64,000 nucleotides of DNA from Planococcus soli (GTDB lineage Bacteria; Bacillota; Bacilli; Bacillales_A; Planococcaceae), in the NCBI RefSeq assembly GCF_016881065.1, contig NZ_WXYN01000007.1, positions 186,001-250,000 on the forward strand. The letters run 5' to 3'. The translations under genes were made by a program, and so were the position numbers. The notes under the pieces were generated by a model. That model saw nothing but the letters and a program-made list of their open reading frames with translations, did no database searches and had not been told where the DNA came from. Below, piece by piece: positions 42,540 through 50,739 of this stretch (position 1 is its first letter; each line of letters opens with the position of its first letter).

Positions 42540-43183
42540 AGCGGACGCCCTTCCTTGTCGGTCTGTTCTTGTCCCAGCTTGTTTTGGAGCTCTTGCTGTT
42601 TGGCTTTCTGCTTGTTCAGGCTTTGATTGAACAGCTGATCAAAACCTTTTTTTTGCGGATTTTTCGAAAAATCCCCGATTTTCTTTTTCGTAAAGTCCAG
42701 CAGGTTTTTGGAAAGTGCCGGCTGCTGCTGTTCAAAGTCTTTTTCAATGCCGCTGATTTCAGCTGCATCCGAGAACTCCTTGATCAAGGTCACTTCATCA
42801 CCGACCCCGATCAAGTACATTTGCCCGCCAACTTTCACCAATTGAAGTGATTTGTTGTTGCCGAGCGGCGTACCACCCATCAGCTTGACTGCTTGGTTGG
42901 GCTGAAGATTTTTCTGGCGTGCTGCCAAAAACTTGATCAAACCGTAAATCATCGCCACAATTAATAGCGTATAAAGCACCAATTGAACAATGATGCCAGC
43001 CAGACTTTTTTCTTCCACCGGTGCCGCTTCTACCGGATCTGCCGGTGTTTCTTCTTCGGGTTCTTCGTTGTTGAGCCATTCCACGACATTCGGGCTTGCC
43101 TGAACAGTCAATGGAACCGACAGTGCACCGAAAAACAAGACTGCCATAAGCAGTGCGATGTATACATTCTTTGATTTGTTCAA
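42536..43183 (-). CDS. fliO: Flagellar export assembly factor FliO
   Basis: A 215-residue protein with a signal-like N-terminus, an acidic linker (NNEEPEEETPADPVEAA), one membrane helix (IIVQLVLYTLLIVAMIYGLIKFL) and a basic, glutamine/lysine-rich C-terminus. The KLMGGTPLGNNKSLQLVKVGGQMYLIGVGD segment is the FliO/FliZ core. It scaffolds FliP ring assembly. I choose the TTG after GAAGGAG; an ATG nine codons earlier overlaps the fliY stop but lacks a ribosome site. Confidence 0.85.
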   Translation of the reverse strand: MNKSKNVYIALLMAVLFFGALSVPLTVQASPNVVEWLNNEEPEEETPADPVEAAPVEEKSLAGIIVQLVLYTLLIVAMIYGLIKFLAARQKNLQPNQAVKLMGGTPLGNNKSLQLVKVGGQMYLIGVGDEVTLIKEFSDAAEISGIEKDFEQQQPALSKNLLDFTKKKIGDFSKNPQKKGFDQLFNQSLNKQKAKQQELQNKLGQEQTDKEGRPL

Positions 43184-43209
43184 TTTCGGCAAACTCCTTC
43201 TATCAGGCA

Positions 43210-44193
43210 TTAACGCAGTTTCGAGATACGCTCTGCTGTACTTAGTACATCTGTTACGCGCACTCCAAAATTTTCGTCAATGACCACGACTTCTCCAACT
43301 GCGATCAACTTGTTATTGATCAGGATATCGACGGGTTCTCCAGCCAATTTATCCAGTTCGATGATAGATCCCTGGGAAATTTCCAGTATATCTTTGACCA
43401 TACGCTTTGTACGTCCGAGTTCTACGGTTACTTGAAGCGGAATATCCAAAAGCATGTTCAGGTTATTCGGTTCCGACTGTGCTGTTTCCGTGTTATCAAA
43501 GCTTGAAAATTGGACGTTTTGTACCGTTTGTGTTTCTTGAGTCTGTTGATTTAGCTGGTTGTCTAGATGGCTTTCTGATTGCTTTGGCATTTCACCTATC
43601 TCCTTTGTGTCTTCTTCGTCAAACGGTTCAGTTAATATCGCTACCAAAAGTTTCGCTAGTGGCACTGGAAGGCATAGATGAAAACGGATATTCTGCTTGC
43701 CGCTAATATTCAGCTGAAATTGGGATTCGGTAAACCATTGCTCTTTCGTGAAATTGGCCAATGGAAAATCTACATTCTGATCGACAACATCTATACCCGA
43801 TAGAGAATGGGCAATATCTCTTTCCAATAGAGCTGACATCGACTGCGCTACGGAGTCGAACATCTTCCCAATCATGTTTTGAACAGCTTGAAATGCTGTT
43901 TCGTCTTCTGCATCCTCCAGTCCAGCTTTCAATGCAGCATCAACATCTTTTTTGGATACGGCAAGAACTTGCATCCCGTTTGCCGCACCTGTATATTCAC
44001 CAAGTGCAACATAAAACGGTGCACTTACCGAAGCAAAGACATCATCCCTATTAGTGATGGCCAAAGTTGGCGAAGTCACGAAAACCTGTTCAGAAAGCAG
44101 CGAAGTCAGTTCAGCGGCTGAACCGCCGAGTGATGCGTTCAGCAATTCGATGATTGCTTCTGTTTCCATTTTCGATAATGAACTTTCAGACAT
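43210..44193 (-). CDS. fliY: Flagellar motor switch protein FliY (CheC-like domain plus FliN domain)
   Basis: A 327-residue switch protein. The N-terminal 190 residues are CheC/CheX-like; the first phosphatase motif is kept (Glu16 and Asn19 in EAIIELLNASLGG), while at the second site the E and N appear replaced (QNMIGKMFDSVAQSMS). The C-terminal 75 residues are the FliN SpoA domain (LLDIPLQVTVELGRTKRMVKDIL...EPVDILINNKLIAVGEVVVIDENFGVRV). The ATG with GGGAGG eight bases upstream is preferred; a 25-residue extension overlapping fliM has a weaker site but contains an SSEETAGLLN stretch loosely like the N-terminal peptide of Bacillus FliY. Confidence 0.9.
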   Translation of the reverse strand: MSESSLSKMETEAIIELLNASLGGSAAELTSLLSEQVFVTSPTLAITNRDDVFASVSAPFYVALGEYTGAANGMQVLAVSKKDVDAALKAGLEDAEDETAFQAVQNMIGKMFDSVAQSMSALLERDIAHSLSGIDVVDQNVDFPLANFTKEQWFTESQFQLNISGKQNIRFHLCLPVPLAKLLVAILTEPFDEEDTKEIGEMPKQSESHLDNQLNQQTQETQTVQNVQFSSFDNTETAQSEPNNLNMLLDIPLQVTVELGRTKRMVKDILEISQGSIIELDKLAGEPVDILINNKLIAVGEVVVIDENFGVRVTDVLSTAERISKLR

Positions 44194-44254
44194 CGTCTTT
44201 CCTCCCACATTCTTATAATTCAGTAAACCCGCGGTTTCTTCCGAAGAAGGTTGA

Positions 44255-45238
44255 TCAATCATCATCAAATAGAATTCCTTGAGTTGACACTTCTGTTACC
44301 TGTACAGCCATTCGACCTTTTGAAACACCAGGCTGTGCATAAAATTTCAATTTATTGTCTACCTGGAGCGTTACAGGAGCATCATACGACTCATTCAAAC
44401 GAATCACATCTCCGTTTTTCAGGTTTAGAAAATCCCCAAGTTCAATCGTCGATTTTCCCAGTACAGCTTTGATTTCCATTTTAGTGCTTTGAAGTTTTTC
44501 CTCCAAAGCTTCCATCTCATGTGTTTCAATTGCTTTTTTTTGATTGGCAAGCCAATGTTTTGCTGACAGCTTCGGCAAAATTTGTTCCAGTACGACATGA
44601 GGCAAACAGATATTGATGATGCCTTCGACATTGCCGATTCTTGTTTGCAGCTTGACCAAAATGACTGTTTCATTTGGTGGAGACGTAGTAAGAAATTGCG
44701 GATTCACTTCAACCTCTCTGAGTTCTGGAGTCAGTTTCACTACAGAGGACCAAGCTTCCTCGAAGCAATCCAGTGATTTTGAAAATACACGTTCAATAAC
44801 GCTGATTTCAATTTCAGTCAACTCACTGTCTTTTTGCAAAAGATTGCCTTGTCCCCCAAGAAGCCGGTCGAACATGACATATACCACATCCGGAGAAAAA
44901 CCCATAACCATACTGCCTTGCAGCGGTGCCGCTTCGAAAACTCCCAACATCGATTTTTTTTGGACATTGCGGATAAATTCCTGATAAGAAACTTCTTCTA
45001 CCGCCTCAACACTTACTTGAACAAAAGCTCGAAGCTGTGCTGAGAAATAAGAAGACAACAAGCGGGAAAAGTTCTCGTGAATCCGGGATAAGGTACGGAT
45101 CTGATCTTGTGAGAAACGCAATGCTTTCTTGAAATCGTATGCTTGAACATTTCTTTTTTTGTCGATAACTTTTGGCTCTTGGTTCCCCATTGCTGAAAGG
45201 ATGGTTTCAATATTTTCATCTGTTAAAACATCGGTCAA
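44255..45238 (-). CDS. fliM: Flagellar motor switch protein FliM
   Basis: A 327-residue C-ring protein: middle domain (YDFKKALRFSQDQIRTLSRIHENFSRLLSSYFSAQLRAF; YVMFDRLLGGQG) and C-terminal SpoA domain (TIELGDFLNLKNGDVIRLNESYDAPVTLQVDNKLKF). It transmits direction signals to FliG. The TTG start after AGGGGG at the flbD stop is chosen over an upstream ATG inside flbD without a ribosome site. The N-terminal CheY-P docking peptide, LSQxEIDALL in B. subtilis, reads LTDENIETIL and is degenerate. Confidence 0.93.
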   Translation of the reverse strand: MTDVLTDENIETILSAMGNQEPKVIDKKRNVQAYDFKKALRFSQDQIRTLSRIHENFSRLLSSYFSAQLRAFVQVSVEAVEEVSYQEFIRNVQKKSMLGVFEAAPLQGSMVMGFSPDVVYVMFDRLLGGQGNLLQKDSELTEIEISVIERVFSKSLDCFEEAWSSVVKLTPELREVEVNPQFLTTSPPNETVILVKLQTRIGNVEGIINICLPHVVLEQILPKLSAKHWLANQKKAIETHEMEALEEKLQSTKMEIKAVLGKSTIELGDFLNLKNGDVIRLNESYDAPVTLQVDNKLKFYAQPGVSKGRMAVQVTEVSTQGILFDDD

Positions 45239-45251
45239 CTTGATTGCCCCC

Positions 45252-45467
45252 TCATTCGTCCAAGTTCGGCTCATGCAAACGAGGTAAAATGTTCAGTTTC
45301 CGGTAATAATCGGTCACTTTGTCCATAACTTCCTCTACGGTTTCCAATACATGGACTTTCTTGCCCGTTGTTAAAGTCACGACGGTATCCGGTGTGGATT
45401 CCAACCGTTCGATATAAATAGCATTTAATACAAAAGAAGAGCGATTTAATCTGGTTAATTGAATCAT
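45252..45467 (-). CDS. flbD: FlbD/SwrD-family flagellar protein
   Basis: A 71-residue protein matching FlbD/SwrD: MIQLTRLNRSSFVLNAIYIERLESTPDTVVTLTTGKKVHVLETVEEVMDKV in outline. SwrD in B. subtilis increases motor torque by supporting stator function. It lies between flgE and fliM, its usual place. A weak ribosome site precedes the ATG; a GAGGAGG about 35 bases upstream is too far to serve it. An overlapping frame starting at 45483 is a shadow. Confidence 0.9.
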   Translation of the reverse strand: MIQLTRLNRSSFVLNAIYIERLESTPDTVVTLTTGKKVHVLETVEEVMDKVTDYYRKLNILPRLHEPNLDE

Positions 45468-45515
45468 GTCGATTGCTGTTCAAAGCTTAGCCCTGCTCAG
45501 CCTGAGCCTCCTCTA

Positions 45516-46298
45516 TTAGCGTTTCAAGTTGACTACTTCCTGCAGAAGTTCATCTGAAGTCGTGATAGTGCGTGAATTCGCCTGGAATCCGCGTTGTGCA
45601 ATAATCATTTCCGTAAACTCTTCCGTTAAGTCAACGTTGGACATTTCAAGCATCCCAGAACCAATTTCTGTATTCTTGTCTGAAGCTGTTTGGATATTTA
45701 AACCGTTTGCACTTGCCATTCCTGTCATCTCATACAAAGAACCGCCAAACTTCCGAAGACCTGATGGATTTTCAGGTGTTGAAACCCCAATTTCGGCAAT
45801 CGTTGTTTCTGTTCCATCAGCTTGTTTACCAATTACTTCTCCTAAGCGATTGATGCTGAAGGAATCGTACCCTGAGACATTGATTGCTTGCTCGTTACTG
45901 CTTAAAACATTGTATCCCTGTGCTGTCACTAAATTGCCTTCTGCTGTCACAGTAAAATTTCCTGCACGCGTTAAATATTGCCCTTCTCCGTTGGCAGCTT
46001 CTGGATCTTGAACAACAAAAAATCCGTCACCCATAATCGAAAGATCTGTTCCAACTCCTGTAGACATTGCTGATCCTGCGTTATGGTTTACATTGATCGA
46101 AGCCATGGATGAACCTAAACCGATTTGCATAGGATTTGTTCCACCACTTGACAAATTTTGGCTTAGAAGATCTTGAAAGTTAATCGTACTTTTTTTGTAG
46201 CCTATTGTATTAACGTTGGAAATGTTATTCCCGATTACATCCAGCTTGGTTTGAAACCCTTTCATACCTGAAATTCCTGAGTACATTGAACGCAACAT
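45516..46298 (-). CDS. flgE: Flagellar hook protein FlgE (FlgG-like short form)
   Basis: A 260-residue rod/hook-family protein with the N-terminal motif SGISGMKGFQTKLDVIGNNISNVNTIGYK and C-terminal ANSRTITTSDELLQEVVNLKR. The length matches the short hook protein of Bacillus (about 264) rather than the 400-residue proteobacterial FlgE. It polymerises into the hook, exported through the FlhAB gate with FlgD as cap. Confidence 0.9.
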   Translation of the reverse strand: MLRSMYSGISGMKGFQTKLDVIGNNISNVNTIGYKKSTINFQDLLSQNLSSGGTNPMQIGLGSSMASINVNHNAGSAMSTGVGTDLSIMGDGFFVVQDPEAANGEGQYLTRAGNFTVTAEGNLVTAQGYNVLSSNEQAINVSGYDSFSINRLGEVIGKQADGTETTIAEIGVSTPENPSGLRKFGGSLYEMTGMASANGLNIQTASDKNTEIGSGMLEMSNVDLTEEFTEMIIAQRGFQANSRTITTSDELLQEVVNLKR

Positions 46299-46340
46299 TT
46301 AATTTTCCCCTTTCAAGAATCATCTTTTGACCGTAATGGG

Positions 46341-46799
46341 TCAGACGATTTCCTGGTCATTTGTGGTGGCTGGTTGTTTTTCAATCCGTTGAATCGATTC
46401 GATTGGCACTTTTACATCCGAGCCTTCAAGCTCAGCGAGCAACTCGCCGTTCTTGCTGGACAACGCTTTAACAATTCCTTCACCTGAGCCTGTTTCTGAC
46501 TCCCATGTAACTGAAGTGCCGATTAAATGTGCATAGTCTGCTAATGAAGAACTTCCCTGATTGCTGACAAATTGCGTCATGGTTTTATTTAAGTTGGTCA
46601 ATTGCTCCAGGCTCGTAAACTGAGCCATCTGGCCAATGAACTCTGTGTCTTTTAACGGTTCCATCGGATCCTGGTGCTTCATTTGAGTGACCAGGATTTT
46701 CAAGAAAGCATCTTGCCCGAGTGCATTTGTAGCTTCCGTCTTAGCAGCTGGTGCTGGTGCAGCAGCTGCTGCGGTTGTCACTGTCGAGATGTTCATCAA
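46341..46799 (-). CDS. flgD: Hook-cap protein FlgD
   Basis: A 152-residue hook scaffolding protein. The conserved core is ALGQDAFLKILVTQMKHQDPMEPLKDTEFIGQMAQFTSLEQLTNLN, preceded by an alanine-rich N-terminus (TVTTAAAAAPAPAAK) and followed by a short beta domain. The C-terminal Ig-like region of long FlgD forms is missing, as is usual in Bacillus. Starts 13 bases after fliK. Confidence 0.93.
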   Translation of the reverse strand: MMNISTVTTAAAAAPAPAAKTEATNALGQDAFLKILVTQMKHQDPMEPLKDTEFIGQMAQFTSLEQLTNLNKTMTQFVSNQGSSSLADYAHLIGTSVTWESETGSGEGIVKALSSKNGELLAELEGSDVKVPIESIQRIEKQPATTNDQEIV

Positions 46800-46812
46800 A
46801 ACACCCTCTCTT

Positions 46813-48168
46813 CTATACTGTGTAATCCACTTTCATCAACTGGCCAACCGAAGGCTGCCGTATAGCCGCCTTTTCTTCTTCGGGCTGGAAATAGCCATTT
46901 TTGTCTCGATTGGCTGTTCCATTCTTATGCTGTTGCTGGGAAAACCGCTGTTCGGCATGAGATTGCTGTTGGCTGAAAGGCTGCGGCGAACTTTGCTGCA
47001 GCACTTCGATTTTTTCAACAGCTACGCCTTGCTGCACCAACGAAGCTCTGAGTTGATTGAGTTGAAGTTCAAGTGCTTCTTTTGCCATCGGTGTGCTTGC
47101 CATAATCTGAGCGGCCAGCTTTCCGTTCACTGATGTCAGAAGAATTTCCAGGTGGCCGAGATGTTCCGGAAAAATATTGACACGCATTTTCATGCCTTCT
47201 GCAGTCTCTGCCATGCGCATCGAACTTTTCAGCATACCGCCTAAATCCTCAAGAAGGTTGGATAGCCGGACAAATGGTGCAGCGGGTGGATTTACTTCTG
47301 TCCGCACTTGGTTGCCGGCAGCTTTTGCAGCTTCAGCCGTCACGCTAGTGGTTGGCTGGATAGTCGTCTCTTGAGCCGTTTTGCTGTCAGCTGCCACTTT
47401 CGGCGACTGAAGTTCCTCGGCATCCTGAAGTTTTACGGATGGCTGAAGTGCAACTTCTTCTGCTTGTTGAGATGTTCCTTGTGTTTCAACAGGGACTTTC
47501 GGAAGTTCTTTGACTGGTTTTAAGTTTTCATTTAGAAACCTTGGAATATCATTTACTGCTCTGGTTCCATCAACCGGAAGCTCTTGTCCAATTGACTTTC
47601 CTTGTTGAGCCACCAAAACAGCTTGCTGCTCCTCTTCAAGCATGCCGATCAACTCTTCCAGCTGCTTGGAAATTTGCGGCAAGCTGATATTGTTGAAAGC
47701 ATTCTTTTTTTCTTCTGCCCCCTTAAAGGCGCTAAGGTCTTCGAATTTTGTAGTAAATTCGTCGGACAAAATTTTCAGCTTCTGCTGAATATCCTCAAGC
47801 AGCCCGATCACTTCGGCAGCAGCATCGGTCATCTGTGTGTTGCTTCCACCTGTTTGGCTGGGTGCCGTCACGTTAAGCAGTGCTTTTCCCGCCTGAAGCT
47901 CCTGCAGTTGAAGAATCGCATATTGTAGTTCCTGCTGTTCAGCCGTTTGTTCTTCAATCGGTATTTCCTGCAGGAACGAAAGCAAAGATTCCAGGCTTTC
48001 CAGCACATCTTCTGCCGGGGCTTGTTCTTCACTAGCAAGCTCCGCTTCAGTAGTGCCCAGTGAAGTCAGCAAAGAAGCAAACAGCGCCTGATCTTGTTGA
48101 GCTGGTGCAGCCGCTTTTTTTGCAGCCGGGCTTATGGTTTGTGGAAACGATAGTTTTAAAGCTTCCAT
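46813..48168 (-). CDS. fliK: Hook-length control protein FliK
   Basis: A 451-residue protein, low in complexity over residues 1-300 (glutamine-, alanine- and glutamate-rich, including EEQAPAEDVLESLESLLSFLQEIP), with the Flg_hook domain near residues 310-405 (MRVNIFPEHLGHLEILLTSVNGKLAAQIMASTPMAKEALELQLNQLRASLVQQGV). It measures hook length and triggers the FlhB switch. The tail is glutamine-rich. Starts four bases after the fliJ stop. Confidence 0.9.
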   Translation of the reverse strand: MEALKLSFPQTISPAAKKAAAPAQQDQALFASLLTSLGTTEAELASEEQAPAEDVLESLESLLSFLQEIPIEEQTAEQQELQYAILQLQELQAGKALLNVTAPSQTGGSNTQMTDAAAEVIGLLEDIQQKLKILSDEFTTKFEDLSAFKGAEEKKNAFNNISLPQISKQLEELIGMLEEEQQAVLVAQQGKSIGQELPVDGTRAVNDIPRFLNENLKPVKELPKVPVETQGTSQQAEEVALQPSVKLQDAEELQSPKVAADSKTAQETTIQPTTSVTAEAAKAAGNQVRTEVNPPAAPFVRLSNLLEDLGGMLKSSMRMAETAEGMKMRVNIFPEHLGHLEILLTSVNGKLAAQIMASTPMAKEALELQLNQLRASLVQQGVAVEKIEVLQQSSPQPFSQQQSHAEQRFSQQQHKNGTANRDKNGYFQPEEEKAAIRQPSVGQLMKVDYTV

Positions 48169-48172
48169 CTGC

Positions 48173-48658
48173 TTAACTTCCTTCCGCTAAACTGTTCGCT
48201 TTGGCCAAGCGATAGAATCGGGTGCTGGCCATTTCGTCAAAAAAGCTTTGTTCAGCCGCTTTGCTTTCTTCTTTGAAATGGTTCAATTTTTGCTGTTTTA
48301 AATTTTCCCAGGTTTTTTCTTCCTGTGCTTTTTTTTGCAGCAAGCCTTGAGACGTCGAGACATTTTTCTGCAAATACTCCAATTCTCTTTTAGAAGAAAG
48401 CGATTGATCCTGCAGCTGGTGAATATAGCTTTCCAGCATTCTCAATTCTGAAATATTGACGCCGCTTTGCTGTTTAGCATTTTTCAATTGCTCGATATCG
48501 CTTATTTGGCTTTGAATGGCTTTGTTTCGTTGATGGCCCACTTCGTGCTTTTTGATGGCTTCAGCCATTTGGATCTGCGCAAAGCCCTTTTCATTTTCTT
48601 TTAAATCCAATATTTTTTGAAATCGAAAGTTGAATTGTGTCAGTTTAAACGCCCCCAA
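48173..48658 (-). CDS. fliJ: Flagellar export chaperone FliJ
   Basis: A protein of about 157-161 residues that is almost wholly coiled coil (FNFRFQKILDLKENEKGFAQIQMAEAIKKHEV...). It links the FliI ATPase ring to FlhA. The start is unclear: the TTG at 48658 lies inside the last codons of fliI without a ribosome site, whereas a CTG just after the fliI stop (TAAACTG) has GGGGG at a good distance. Either would keep the conserved TQFNFRFQKIL start. Confidence 0.88.
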   Translation of the reverse strand: MGAFKLTQFNFRFQKILDLKENEKGFAQIQMAEAIKKHEVGHQRNKAIQSQISDIEQLKNAKQQSGVNISELRMLESYIHQLQDQSLSSKRELEYLQKNVSTSQGLLQKKAQEEKTWENLKQQKLNHFKEESKAAEQSFFDEMASTRFYRLAKANSLAEGS

Positions 48659-49961
48659 ATTGTGCTGATAGCCGCTCTATACTTTCTTCCAGTTTGGCTT
48701 TTTCATATATGTCCTGCTGCAAGTATTCCTTAATCAGTGGATGCGATCGAATCGCATCATCAATCTCTTTGTTGGCCCCACTCTTGTAGGCGCCGATATT
48801 GATAAGGTCTTCAGAAGTTTCATAGGCTGCCAACAAACGCTTGAATTCCCGTGCTGCCAGCTGATGTTCTTCCGAGACGACTTCGTGCATAACCCGGCTG
48901 ACGCTGGCCATGACGTTAATCGCCGGGAATTGGCCTTTTTGGGCAATTTTACGGTCCAACACGATATGGCCATCCAAAATTCCACGCACCGCATCAGCAA
49001 TCGGTTCATTCATGTCGTCGCCATCCACTAAAACGGTGTAGAAAGCAGTAATGGAACCTTTGCTTGAAGTGCCTGAGCGCTCTAACAGTTTCGGCAGCAA
49101 GGCAAAGACGCTTGGTGTGTAGCCTTTACTGGTCGGCGGTTCACCCACTGCCAGTCCGACTTCCCGCTGTGCCATGGCAAATCGGGTAACAGAATCCATC
49201 ATCAGCATGACGTTTTTTCCTTGATCCCGGAAATATTCGGCAATCGCTGTTGCCGTAAGTGCTGCTTTAATGCGCTGCATCGGTGTCTGGTCGGAAGTTG
49301 CTGCTACAACTACCGATTTTTTTAACCCTTCAGGACCGAGATCGCGTTCAATAAAATCACGCACTTCACGTCCGCGTTCCCCAACTAAAGCGATAACGTT
49401 GATATCGGCTTCAGTATTGCGGGCAATCATGCCCATTAAGGTACTTTTTCCGACGCCGCTTCCTGCAAATACGCCAACGCGCTGTCCTTGACCGACTGTC
49501 AGCAATCCATCAATCGCACGGACACCTACTTCAAGGGGCTTATCAATCCGCGGACGCTTTAACGGATTTGGCGGTGCGTTATTCGTTGAATACTTTTTCA
49601 ATCCCCTAGGCAATAAACTTTCATCAAGCGGCATTCCTGTACCATCGAGGATTTTCCCTAAAATGGAGGGACCGACTTTGATTTGAAGCGGGCCTCCTGT
49701 GGCGACTACCAAGCATCCCGGACCGACTTGCGAAAGATCCTGCAGCGGCATGAGCATAATCCGATTTTCTCTAAAGCCGACCACTTCCGCTTCAATCGGT
49801 GGTTCATTGCGGTTTGGATATAACAGGCAAAGCTCGCCAATTTTCGCGTTCGGCCCTCTCGATTCAATCGTCAAGCCTATGACCTGAATCACTTTCCCAT
49901 GCTTTTGTATCGGTTCAATATCATTCAGCAATTCCAGATACTCATCTTCCCACAGGTTCAT
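48645..49961 (-). CDS. fliI: Flagellum-specific ATPase FliI
   Basis: A 438-residue F1-like ATPase: P-loop GVFAGSGVGKSTLMG, Walker B NVMLMMDSVTRFAMAQREVGLAVGEPPTSKGY and catalytic Glu in VALVGERGREVRDFI. It energises export with FliH and FliJ. The ATG after GAGGAGAAG (inside fliH) is used, overlapping fliH by 20 bases; a 28-residue longer frame has no ribosome site. Confidence 0.95.
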   Translation of the reverse strand: MNLWEDEYLELLNDIEPIQKHGKVIQVIGLTIESRGPNAKIGELCLLYPNRNEPPIEAEVVGFRENRIMLMPLQDLSQVGPGCLVVATGGPLQIKVGPSILGKILDGTGMPLDESLLPRGLKKYSTNNAPPNPLKRPRIDKPLEVGVRAIDGLLTVGQGQRVGVFAGSGVGKSTLMGMIARNTEADINVIALVGERGREVRDFIERDLGPEGLKKSVVVAATSDQTPMQRIKAALTATAIAEYFRDQGKNVMLMMDSVTRFAMAQREVGLAVGEPPTSKGYTPSVFALLPKLLERSGTSSKGSITAFYTVLVDGDDMNEPIADAVRGILDGHIVLDRKIAQKGQFPAINVMASVSRVMHEVVSEEHQLAAREFKRLLAAYETSEDLINIGAYKSGANKEIDDAIRSHPLIKEYLQQDIYEKAKLEESIERLSAQFGGV

Positions 49962-50739
49962 CGTTGGTCTTCTCCTCACAATAAGCGAGCAATTGGTTTT
50001 TGATTTCATCCAGCTGATTGTCGACCACGGCGTCGTAAGATCCACTCGCCGTATGAATCCTGCAGCCGCCTGGCGTCAGATTGGCCACTGGAACCAGTTT
50101 CAATTCCGAATCGGCTTTAATATACGTCTTTAGTTCTTCCAAAAATGGAATGATGGTCGGATAGTCTTCGGCAGAAACCTGCATTGTGACGTCTTCCGAT
50201 TCCTCTACCTGCTTTAATGCATGCTGTATAATGTGCAGCACCTGCTTTGTGTCCTGGCGGAGTTCATTATGAATAATTTTCTCTGCCACTTTGACACTTA
50301 ATGATAATAAGAAAGGTTCAGCCTGCTGGATAATTCTTGTTTTTTCGTCATAAGCCGTTTCCAGCAAGCGAGTCATTTCCAGTCGTTTTTCGACGCTGTC
50401 CTGCTCGGCTTGTTGGAGGCCTTCTGAAAATCCAGCTTGAAATCCTTGCTGCTGTGCTTCTTGCCCCAGTTTTTCAGCATGCTCTAACGCTTCATGCTGC
50501 TTGTCATGCCACCATTCGCTGATTTCCTGCTGTGCCGTTTGCTGATCGATTAAAATTTGTTTTTGCAATTGCTCTTGGCGAGTTTCCAGATCTGCGATTT
50601 CCTGCATCAATTGCTGACGCTGCTGTCTTGGATCCTGTTCCTGATTACTGAAAACAGTTTTTTTAGTCTCGATTTTCCGAGTCTGGATAATTTTCTTTTC
50701 TTTGGAAAGAGACTGTGGAAGACGAATGATGTTAGACAA
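49942..50739 (-). CDS. fliH: Flagellar export ATPase regulator FliH
   Basis: A 265-residue protein: a polar N-terminus (IIRLPQSLSKEKK), a long glutamine-rich coiled coil (residues 35-110, with QLQKQILIDQQTAQQEI), and a C-terminal V-ATPase E-subunit-like domain (LSLSVKVAEKIIHNELRQDTKQVLHII...; LTPGGCRIHTASGSYDAVVDNQLDEI). It binds FliI and anchors it at the C-ring. Overlaps fliG by eight bases. Confidence 0.9.
   Translation of the reverse strand: MSNIIRLPQSLSKEKKIIQTRKIETKKTVFSNQEQDPRQQRQQLMQEIADLETRQEQLQKQILIDQQTAQQEISEWWHDKQHEALEHAEKLGQEAQQQGFQAGFSEGLQQAEQDSVEKRLEMTRLLETAYDEKTRIIQQAEPFLLSLSVKVAEKIIHNELRQDTKQVLHIIQHALKQVEESEDVTMQVSAEDYPTIIPFLEELKTYIKADSELKLVPVANLTPGGCRIHTASGSYDAVVDNQLDEIKNQLLAYCEEKTNDEPVGR

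Noticed and set aside
44194-44268. Longer FliY with a CheY-binding-like N-terminal peptide
   Set aside because: The extension overlaps fliM and has a poor ribosome site, whereas GGGAGG precedes the downstream ATG; the SSEETAGLLN similarity is too loose to decide.
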